Source of the DNA: Ciona savignyi
Taxonomy: Eukaryota > Chordata > Ascidiacea > Phlebobranchia > Cionidae
Length of the DNA: 64,000 bases
Assembly: GCA_000149265.1 (NCBI GenBank)
Contig: CH002800.1
Coordinates: forward strand, 681,492-745,491
Direction of reading: 5' to 3'
Positions within the stretch are counted from its first letter, which is position 1. Each line of letters begins with the position of its first letter. Below the pieces are notes generated by a model. That model had not been told where the DNA came from, ran no database searches, and saw nothing but the letters and a program-made list of their open reading frames with translations. Of the stretch, positions 24,801 to 36,800 are shown piece by piece. The position numbers were made by a program, and so were the translations under genes.

Positions 24801-27800
24801 AATTAACCCGGCTGCACACGGAAGCGAATCGAGCATCTGAAAGGGTGAATGAGAATTTTTATCCAGTCCGATCAATGCAGGCCGCGCTGCTTACTTCGTT
24901 TTCCCGATCGCGCCAGCGAATTACGTCATTGCAGCAATCGTTCGACTTTCCCATGCTTAAAAACGGAAGTCGTTTGTTGGATATATGACTCAAGTCTACT
25001 GGAATTTGCTAACCGGTTAACAAGCGTAAGGCATCGATTATTGCCATTTTTCCGATGTGAACTAAATCACTTGGCGCGCAAATGCCATTGGAAAGTTTCC
25101 AATACACATGTTTTGCATTTCAAATTGTTTTAATATTATTATACAAATCTTCTCAGGCTATTCCCACTAATGTTTTGCAAATTTTCTAAGTTTACGCTGA
25201 CGTTGTTGGCATCATTACAGGTAAATATTTTGAATAATTAATACGGACATGCTAAAGATATGTCTAATTTTGCGAAGTTTAATTTAATAAAATGGTAAAA
25301 ATCGGCTACTAGGCTAAACAAATATGATAAAAAGCCGTAATTATTTTGTCCAGCACTTTGGCGCCTCGTTAATTCCCTGACTGATAGATTCAATATCCGG
25401 AACAAAACAACTTTAGTTCAATGAAAAACAGCCCTACCAGTTCCCGTGTGTGGAACAAAACATTTTGTATTTTTCGTCTTATCACCACGCTTCTGAGAAA
25501 GACTACAAGACCCGTGGCTTAGAAATGCCAAGACAATCCCTCGTCGCCCCTTCTGCTAATGGAACAGACTTATCAGGGATCGCCTGATTAGAAACAGAAC
25601 GATTCTTTAAGTCGATACTGCGGCGAACAATTTATCGTTGCCAGGCCTGACATGCAGCTTTTGCAACCTTTGACGTTCGACAGGCGCGACTAGCTCTCAC
25701 TGTCAACAACCATGTTCCTTATTTTTCTCAAAGACAAATCGATATTGAGTAAAAAAAGTCTGTTTTCTCAAATATTTGTTCTAAAACCGTTAAAGCAAAG
25801 TACAAGCCCTCGAAAATCTAGGCGTTGTCACCCACCTTACCCGTATATCCGTAAGCAGTTACTTCGACATATATAAAATGCTTTTAAAGATTTCTGCACT
25901 AATTAAGCCGCCCCACTCCACAATTATCTCGAAGTTTCGGAAACGTATTTCGTCATTGCGCATTTTCTCACGCGCACGGAGAGAGTATTGGGCGGCAAAA
26001 CGACGCGGAAAAACTGAACTTCCATAAATGAGCACGCGGCCCCAATATTGCTTCCCTCCCGGCAGCTTTGACATTCGAACTGCAGCGATATTATATAAAT
26101 AGCCTTGGATAAAAGACGATTACTAAGCTTAATTACTTATGCAGAGCATGTCCATGTAATTTGCGTTTTCATTAACCTGCAGCATATTGTCTGTTTGAAT
26201 TATCTCGAGCCAGATCGGTTAAAATAACCTGGCCCCTTAAGGGATTTTAAATTATTAACGCTTAACAACGGGGATTGACAACCCACGACCCTCTAAAAGT
26301 CCCTTTTCGATTGGGGTTCATTAAAAATCCGTTTCAGGACAGGGTTGACAACCAACTAAACACCGCAAAATCCGACCCGCTAAGCAAAATCCTCTAGCCT
26401 TAACGCTTTTACAAATGACAGTTACTGTATTGCCGGTCGTTTGCTAGGATTTTATAAATCATCCTTTTTCCAGTACGCGTTGTTGTTGTTTTCGTTATGA
26501 AATCTCACTGTTTTGAAAAAGATTAATCGATGCCATGCATAATAAGAAGATAATCTGATAAAACTGCCATTAAATTGTCAATTCTAACAAAATCATAATA
26601 AGTGAAGCAAGCGGAAGTGTTATTGGGAAATTAGTTTGTCCCGTGATCTTACAGAATTTTGTTTGGGCCCAAAACTGTAGGTTTAGTTGAATTTAGTTTT
26701 TTTTTTGTTTTTCCCGATGAAAACACAAAGCAGAACCTTTAATAAAAAATTGGTAAACGACAAAAAACGGCTAAACCACAGTCGTTAAAATACGTCTAAA
26801 TTCAAATAAATTATTTACTTTCAGTATATTTAGACGTGACAGCCAAACGTAGATAAAATAAAATATGGAAAGGGGAAAGGGAAAAACTTGCCGAGTCGTC
26901 CTTGGGTTTAAATCGTTAAAAACACTCCGTAGTAAACTCCAATGCATGGCGCTCATTGCTTAATTGCATAAATTGTTGTGCTTGGTATAAAATGCGGTTA
27001 AGTGGGTACCACCGATAAGGTTCGAGTGTCCCACTTCACAGGATGCATAGCTTCCATACCTTATAGCTTCGATACACTTGGTTTGGGCATGACTTAATGC
27101 TTCTGAAGTGATTAGGCTACTGTGGACGTTCGGTGATAATAATAAGCTTGTTATAATCACGTTAAGACTATGATCTGATAACATGATATGACATGGTATA
27201 AAAAAAACATTTAATATTTTGTCTATTTTGAAAGTAAAGCGAAACATTTTAACGCAACTGAAAAAAAACTTGTGGCGCATTTCTTTTATTGGAACACATG
27301 CTTCTATGGATAATACTTTAAAACACTTTAAATCGCTACTGATTAAAATGGCCAACATGCGATTTTTTTACAATTATTTGTGCTAGAAACCTTATGTTAG
27401 ATTGTGATCAATATAGTGGATTATACTATTTTTAACAGCCATCGTGAACTGCATGTGTCAAAGCATTTTCAACGATGGAAACTAACCTAAAGTTGCATAT
27501 AACCACTAAGATATAATCCTATTGAAAATCAATCAATACCAAACGACGGCGTAATTTAGTTTAGTTGTTTGCTTATTCATTACATTAAAAATAAGATTTT
27601 ATAAAGAAAACAGGATAATACGGCAAAACTACATTAGCTAAAACACTTCAGTTAACGCACAGTACGGCATTAAGGGGAAAAAATGACGTGGCCGTTGACA
27701 TTAAGCAAAACAAAAATATGGAAGCAAAAATAATTTAAATCAAAATGAATAAAATTTAAGTCTTAAATAAAAAAGTGCAAGCACGACCCTGAGTTAGGAG

Positions 27801-30800
27801 CCGGCTTTGTAGGATTAAATTGAAAAAAACACCTAAAATGAAAATCTACTTGGGGTTAGAAGTAAAATATTTAAAACATAAAAGAAAATCGATTTCCTTA
27901 GATGCGGAAGGAGGCGACTACATCACAGAAGAGGATCATCACTGCCATAAATACTGCTCCGAGGGAGGATGCTGTGATCCTCTCGGGAAGTGCAGGTGCG
28001 GCACGACAACCGGACTCTACGAGTGTGTTTGCGACCCCGGATTCTGGGGCTTTGGCTTGCTTCCGGATGGGTGTACTCGTAAGTGCTTTCGTGATTCGGA
28101 CGTATATCCTATTACTTCGTCGTTTTTTTTGTGTCGTTCTTGTTTGTGCGTCGATCAAGTTTACACAGTGGTTCCCAACCGGGGTGTCGTTTGCATTACT
28201 CAGCTGTGCTACGAGATGTAGAAACACTTCAGCCGTTTAATTAATTCGGTTAGAGTATTAATGACCCTTTAACTCGGTTATTCTGGCGTTTAATTTGGTT
28301 ATTATTTATCCCTTTATTTCGTTTGCACAGTGCCTGTTGCATCAACAAGTTAACATGCTGATTAATGTACAGTATTAAAGTATTGTCTCTTCAACACGAG
28401 GCCTTAAGATTAAAAAAGTTAATCGGAACGACTACATAACCGTTCATGCTCACACTATTTTATTTTGTTAACACAATAATTCAATTGAGGGAAATATCTA
28501 ACAAAATGTCTAACTTTCTACCCAGCATGCCCCGGAGGAACTTACAAACCGTTCCCATCACCTGGTGGTTTGGAGTCCTGTTCTCCGTGCCCGGACCCCA
28601 ACATGGTTTCGCCAAATGCAAGTTCCGACGTCAATCAATGCACTTGCAAACTCGGATTTAGACAGGTAGGTATACGGATCTTAATTTGATGCGAGGGCAT
28701 ATGGGTTTAATTTAGTACTTGGCGGCCGTGAATATGTTTGGCGATATTCTGTTAAAGCAGGGTATTCCAGACCTTAACCAAATCAGGTAAACAGTCACCG
28801 TAAATACCATATGTTTTGGGTGAATTAGTTTGATTGTTCTAACTTCGCCACCTGAATTTATAGGTGATAACAGTTGAGGCCATCGAATTTTAATCACACT
28901 GGTATCAGAACACGTTTTGTTTTATTTCAGCGGAATAGGGTTGTTGGGGCACTAAATGGTGTGACGTAAGCATGGAACAAAGAACAGGACCAGACGCGAT
29001 TATACGCATTACGCATATTACTGATACGCATTACGCAATGCGCTTATACGCATTACATGTGGGAACTTAAACACATTACGCGGGATAATTATACGCATTA
29101 CGTCGGGAACTTAAACGCATTACGCGGGGTACTTATACGCATTACGCGGGGCATATATAAGCATTACGCGGGACACTAATACGCATTACGCAGTGCGCAA
29201 ACTTACCACTGACACCAATACGAATTAATACTTGTTTCAGGTTGGCCAAGCTTGCGAAGTGACACGATGCCCGGTATTACACGCTCCTGTGAACGGTCGC
29301 TTCACCGGAGTATCATGTGACAACAGGTACAAAGCTAGGTGCGGGTTCACATGCGACCATGGTTATGATCTTGTTGGGAGTGGATCCATTAAATGCGGTA
29401 TCGATGGGAATTGGGTCACTACGGACGAAGGAGTGTTCCAGGAAGCGTTCTGTCAAGGTAAAAACGTTTAACGAATTAATTTACGTCATTTTGAATTTTA
29501 TTCCTACGTAAAATATGCGTAATTGCCTTGAACGATTAAGCTACAGCGATTTTGGATGTGAGAGAATGGTTAATACAGTGGTTCCCGAACTTTTTAAAAA
29601 ACGTTCACAACGGACCCAATGCAATTTTTTTAATGTTTGGCGGTATAGTAAAGAATAAAATATTAAACGCTCACAACCCTACAATCAATTTAACGTATAG
29701 TGGAAATAGGCCTACACAGAGCAAAAATATACCAAATTTCTTTCACTGACCTCCTGAAAATACTTCATGGACCCTAAAAGGTTCGCGGACCCCACTTTGG
29801 AACCACTGGGTTAATACGACCGATTCATATTACGCTCTTTATATAAAAAAAAACCTATCGTTCAAGCACCGAGCCTTGCAACATTTGCAGATTTCTTAAA
29901 TCAACCATTATTTTGGACTTGATGCATTAAAGTTTGTAGCAAATAGCGCGTATCTTGCATGACGGATAAAATTAGATCCATCGAAAGTAGGAACAGTCGT
30001 TAATTGCAATCGGCGCACCAATCCGACTACAGGCGCCTTAATTAAATCGATTACTCGGTCAAGTTTGCCGTCATAGGAATAATCTAAAGTTATTCTTGAA
30101 AGTGGGAATTTTGCACCTACTATGCTTAAATTGCAATTTCACAATATTAATAAAGTCATTATAGCCTAATGTATGGTCAATATTATCCCCTTTCTAGTTT
30201 TATAAGGATAGGATAGGATATTCATGTTTATCCCCGTGAATGGGAAAACCTAGGGGGTTATCACACGGGCAATCGTCAGATCACCTCGCGCCCATCGTCG
30301 GGTTACCTGAGCTATTGCAGTGTGTTGTATATGATAGACACGTTCCTTCAATTTGGTAGAACCCATTAATCCGCTGGGTTCAGGCAATGTCTGTAAAGTG
30401 CCTTGCCCAAGGACACAACCGTCTAGCTAGCGACCAGTTTCGCACCTGCAACCTTTTGATTGAAAGGCGACGCACTTAACCGCTAGACCATCGGGCCGGA
30501 ATAAGTTGTTAACACTGTAATTTTGTTTTATTAATCGGCATTTTTAGTATTTATTTATTCTGTATTTTTTTTTAAAGCACTGGATTTTAAGAAGTTTTAA
30601 CTTTGTATCTTATTTTTTACAGCATGTTTTTTTATTTTTGTTTTTTTCATTGGCAATTGAGTAAACATGTCCATCACTTTGAATCCACAGTTCGATACTG
30701 CCCTCCACTTCCGTCGATTTCAAACGGTGGTTTGAATTGCACGACCGCTGACAATTCTTATCAGACCATCTGTCAGGCAACATGCCGTGAAGGCTTCTCC

Positions 30801-33800
30801 CCTGTGGGGTCTACGAGAAGGTCATGCCAGGCCGATCAACATTGGGACGGAGAGGACGCTTCGTGCCAAGGTTTGCCTCGCTTGGATCTAATTATTGTTC
30901 ATAGAACTCGATACATACTACTTACGTTATTTTTTAAGCAAGCTGGACTGTCGTGGGATCCAATGGTCTGCTCCAGCGTTCATATACAGAATGTGTGGAC
31001 AATGATCAATACTTGGCCACGTTAACAAAATTGTTTACATACTTTTTTTTAACTGTCCCTGCCCTCACATATCTAACATACATGGCCATAACATACACAC
31101 GTAACATGGACAACATACACGTAACAAGTTGGTATATCACTGTTTTTATTTTACACTGTTTACTTCATCTGGATGTAGAAACGTTTACCTACAAAACAGT
31201 ACAAAATATATCATCTATTGGTGTAATAGAAAAAATAATTTGTTACAAAGGCATCCTTCAATTCTAAATAAAAATAAAATATATAGAGCATTATATTAAA
31301 ATAGCAAACATCAGGCAGTTTAACCTTTATGTTCTTATTAACCTAACAATCATACTCTTTTTACTGTGTCAATTATAGAATTCTTGACACTATATAAAAC
31401 ATTTTATATGAATCAGTCGCTTTGACCAATCGGTCACACGGCCGTTAAGCCAGGTCGTAGAATTATTCAAGAAACATCTATCCCGTTATATAAATAATCT
31501 GTTAAGACTAAAGTGGGGCGAAGTGTAATAAAGGGGTATTGTTGGGGGTATTGCGAGGTGATCTTCCCGATTACCAGAGTCATGCATAGTCTCATTTTCC
31601 TTCTTTAAGATAGTGTGAACGGTGCATAAATTCACTCTGCCCTGTTGTTCACGTTACTTCGGTAAGGTGCAACTCGATGGGCTAGGTCTGAGCTGCGGAA
31701 TCGCATCACCCTGTGGTAGTGCGGTTAACCAGCGCTGCCTCCAGCTACCCACTGGAGGGCGTGAATTTAGGTGTCGGGATGCCTTAAGCAATAGAACCCC
31801 TCCCTACGTGGCTTGCACGCTGTGGAGAGATGCCTGCGAAAGGTGTTTCTTTACAGCAACCACATACTAGGGAAACCTCCCCCAGTGGATTAATTTCCAC
31901 ATTGCACGAGGGGATCGGCCTAAGGCCACCAACTCGCACTAAGTGCACAATTTTGCTTTTTTTTTTTGGCTACCCCCCAAAAAAAAAAAAAAAAAAAAAT
32001 CCTATTCTACCATTATTTTACCCGTTTTTATAACCTATCCTTATGGAGGTTGTTACGATATTTAAATTTTTGATATTACTCATTCCCATTTTTACTGAGC
32101 AAAATTTTGAACTCGTGATGGACTTGTTGCTACGTCCACGTGATGGAGTTCCGTTTTTTTATATATGTATTTGGTATATGTAACGGTCGCGTTAACCATT
32201 CGGCCAATCGACCATTCAATATAATCTACATTTTTTATTTTTTTACCGGGCATAGTTTTGAACCCAAAACGGATTCCTTGCTCAGACCGTTTTTTTGTAT
32301 AATAAACGGTATATGTATCCTTCACGTTAACCGTTCGGCCACACTACTGTAAAATAAAATCTTTTTTTACCGAGCTAAGTTTCAAACCCCTGATGGGCTC
32401 GTCACTTGGACCGTTTTTGTATAGTAATCGGTATATGTATCGATCGCTTTAACCATTCGGCCACTCGACAGTTCAATAAAATCTACTCCCAGCCATTCGC
32501 TGCCAGTCGCCAGTCGCGCCGCCTGGTGCCAGTTTAAACTCCAACTGCGCGGCCGCCGAAAGGAAGCTGGAATATGGTCATATGTGCACATTTACATGCC
32601 CGCTTGGATTTGCATTGAACATGGCCAACTCTTTCTTCTGCGTTCGACCAGACGAGTGGTCAGAAGATATCTCCGCTGCACGGTGTATAGGTAAGGCAAA
32701 TTTGGGCTTTGTCCTTAAAGGGGTTCACACTAAGCGGACTTTAGCTTAAGTCAGTGCAGATTTTCCATATATCACCATGTACTACCCGCCGAACTTCGCC
32801 ACGTGTGGACGACTCTTTAACTTTAAAAGTATCCGGGGTTACTATATTTTAGCCACAAAGGAGTATATGAATTAAACACCAAACCCAATAGTGATTTTAA
32901 TAATTTTAACATAAACTAAACGAGAAGTTGCAGAAAAACTACTGGAAGTTTGCAATTCGAACAAAGATCACGTTTATTTATACAAGAGATGTATATATCT
33001 CTCCATCCCAGTATCGCCAATCTTTGAAAATATTCTGACAATGCTTATCATAAAATATGTGCTAATTTTGTGTCGAATTTAAAATTCTGTTACGTGATTT
33101 TGACTTAAAGCGCCGGCGTGGGAACCGATTTCGAAAGGCCGTCGCGCTAACGATTTTTTATTTCGGCAATTGCGCTTGTCAATTCGATTTGCGTTCAACC
33201 GCAAAGTGGCGCAACTGCAATACCTCTGCCTTACTGATTCAACCACATTGCATCAGTACGTGACCATCCACACACAACTACAGTGTGGGAGCATTAAGAA
33301 CTACACCACTGGTAGATACGACTACATAAATAGCTCGCACGTTCCAGCACACATTGCGGTGAAGTACACACATTGCGGACAACCATTGCGGTGAACTTGT
33401 AATAGGTGATTGCACCGAGTATACAAGCAATCCTGTGGCATCACCACACACTTCGTACTACGCACCCGCTCCGGCTTTTATTTAGCTTCACATTTCTAAT
33501 TATACTTTCTCCGTTCTCACTCTCTCGTAATAGCTTTCACTAATTGAGTTTCCCATTGTAGACATTGAACCACCTACCATAACCTGCCCAAACAGCATTG
33601 AAGCGTTCGCCAGTCCACAAATCGATTCAGCTGTTGTAACGTGGGAGGTTCCTGTGCCATATGATAATTCTGGACAGGTAGATAGTCAAATTATGTTTAT
33701 TATTTTTCAGGAGTCGGCTTGTAATTTTTCATTTAATGTTTCATTTTAATATTTTTTATTTTCAGTTTCATTTTAGAATTTTTTTAGAATTTTTATTTGA

Positions 33801-36800
33801 CTTTAGGTTGTTTTATATTATGTTTCACAAACACGCATTGGGGTAGACCTGTAGTATGAATGCTTTGTTTCCTAACATATTTAACATCCGTTAAAACAAT
33901 GAATGAAATAACGAAAAACTTGTTGGAGTCTTGTCGGAGCCGACCTTCTTTATGTAGTGCTTTTTTTTATTTGATTAGAATATGTAAATATATAAACAAA
34001 ATGTATGCGTGCGTATAACTGATAGGATAGTCTTTAAAAAAATAAAAAAAAATTTTTTAACAAATTTAAAAAATGGAAAATTGTGCTCATTTTAAAATAC
34101 CTAACTATCGCAGTGTGTTGAATGCAGTGAAGATATTGTTACATTTCTTAGTCAAAACATTAAACGACTGGGGTAACCTTAGCTTTGTAGCTTTATCAAG
34201 AACACAACCTTTTATCCAGCAACTGGCTTCAATGCTATATGTTTGTAGTAACCATCTAACTAAGGAAAAATACTTTACACATTTTTCATTTGTTTACTTT
34301 AATGGATTAACTATCGACCGCTTGGAGGGCTAGTTACTAATAACACTTTTATAGAAATAGTATAGGACAGTCATGTTTATACCCGTAAATGGGAAAACCA
34401 ATGGGGTTAACACACGGGCAATCCTCAGATTACCTCGCGCCCCCCGTCGTGTTACCGAGCTATTGCAGTGTGTTGCGTGTGATAGACACGTCCCTTTTAA
34501 TTTGGTAGAACCCATTAATCCTCTGGGTTCAGGAAATATCCGTTAAGTGTCTTGCCCAAGGACACAACCGACTAGCAAGCGACCAGTTTCGTACCAACAA
34601 CCCTTCGACTGAAAGGCGACGCACTAAACCACCAGACTAACCCTTCAGACATAGGTGTCGGGTTGACTATTCCACCACACACACCAAATTTCATCTTTTG
34701 CAGGTGAGCCTGTCCTCCACACCTGCCGTCCATCCGCCTGCAGCCTTCCATATTGGAACTCTACTTGTGACGTACACTGCTGTGGACGGAGCCGGCCTTC
34801 CAGCAGAATGCAGTTTCCGTGTCTCCATTATAGGTATGGCGCTTACGGGATATATAAGAGATAACGTCTTTGAAACTCGTACAATCAACCTTAACGCTAA
34901 ATCCAAGTAAATATTATAGAGTAGAATATTTATTTATGGTATTCTAATGTGTTGTTTTGGATTGAGACGTTCTTTCTGTTTTCGATCCCATAACATTTCA
35001 ACTGAAAGGTGAAGCCCTAACCCCCTGATATATTCAATTAAAATACTTTAATTGTTAAAAACGCGTACAACTGGGCTAAACCATTTAACCAATTAAATGT
35101 TAAACCTAAAGTAGCTTTAACATCGATACTCTTAAGGGTGTAATTTAATTTCGGTTTACAATGTCCGAACTTAAAATAAAAAAATTGGCTTTAGAGCAGG
35201 GATTCTTTAATTGGAAGGCGAGCCCACCTTGAGGGTCGTGAAAGCTTCACAAGGGGGCGCGGTCATGACAGTGAGAGATTGGTAAAGGGGGGGGGGGCAT
35301 GAATAAAAAAGTTTAAGAACCACTGCTTTAGGGGATACTGATACTTATCCGCGATGGGTTTATGGTTCAGTGTCTGCCCTTTCCGGATTATACCATGCAG
35401 ATAAACATACCCGTTGTAATGTATTCATAGACAACCAAGCACCGCTCATATCCGAGTGCAACAACCCTCCACCGTTTGTGATACCGCGCAACCAGTTCAT
35501 TGCACACAATGTCTCCTGGAGAGAACCAACGTTTTCCGACAATTCGGGTCGGTCTCATCGTTTGTATTTTGCCTCCGTAGGATAAGAAAGGCGACGAAAC
35601 ATTTAGTTCTCATTATTTTTCAATATTTACTGCTAATTGGAAACTTTTAATACACAAGTTTACTTATTTCAACTTACAAGAGAAATAATAACATTCGAAA
35701 TGCAATGTTTTCAATTTGATTTTGGGAGCATAGCAACATTTTCTTCATGTCGTGATAAGGCAAACTAACTTATATTGTCTCATAATTAACATTTCTGTTC
35801 GTGAGAATGAATACAGGATTAACAACAACCGATATATACAGATGTAGTCAATGAGCTATAACTTATGAACGACCGATTTTAACGCACAACATCAAGGGTT
35901 AAGTGACTTGCCCACCAAATTATCCTGAAAACGTTCCAATTTCCAAAAAAATAAAACTTTGTAAATTCTTAATTAATATGGTAAAAACTATTCTGTCGTC
36001 TGCCTTTAGTTTGGACCACTAAAAAACTTTGTTTCTATGTTAAAAAAAACTTTATTTCTATGTTAATTTGAAATTGCATTATATGTCCACAAACTGTCTG
36101 CCTTTAGTTCAGACCACTAAAAAGTTTGTTTCTACGTTAAAAAACGTTATTTCTATGTTAATTTGAAATAGCCTTAACTGTCCACAAACTGGGGTAATAA
36201 GAATGAAAAACTCGGGTTCTAAGATAGACATTTTTTTCCTTTTTCCAGGCACTGTATTCATGAACAGAAGTCATGATTTTGGTGATATGCCATTCGGTCA
36301 AACTCGTGTCCAATACATTGCAAGCGATGCCACGGGCAATTCTCGTAGCTGTGTGATCGTCGTAAGCGTTCAAGGTAAAATTATTTAGATATGTGGTGTA
36401 ACCTTATTTCGTCGACTCGTCCCTGTCATCCAATATCATGTGATCGGTTATCATATGATCAATAGACCAGAAAAATGGATTTTTTGTATGGAGTATTTCA
36501 AGCTTAAAACAATTATCATCACAAAAGTAGTGTTACCAAGCTAATGCTTCTTGATTTTTTCTGTTGCAATTTTTTCCCATACAAGATACGAACCTGCGAC
36601 GGTTTCTTCTCGAATGCCGTTTCTATAGTGAATTGGTTGTATGGACTCAAATAAACTAAGCCAATGGATAAAACAATATTAGAAGACGTTTTCTTATTCT
36701 TAGATAACTTTTGCCCACCTCTCGAAGAGCCGAAGTATGGTCTTATAACATGTGACATGAACTATAACAACCTGAAGGAATGCTACCATGAATGCAACAA

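Noticed and set aside
24849..25133. 94-codon forward frame
   Set aside because: No recognisable domain, poor start context, no neighbouring exons; probably chance in a GC-richer block.
26960..27358. 132-codon reverse frame in the 12-kb intron
   Set aside because: AT-rich low-complexity composition, no domain or splice context.
31622..31870. Cys-containing 82-codon frame, at first sight like an extra SVEP1 module
   Set aside because: Cys spacing fits no EGF or sushi pattern, there are no matching splice phases, and it lies inside a poly(A)-ended insert.
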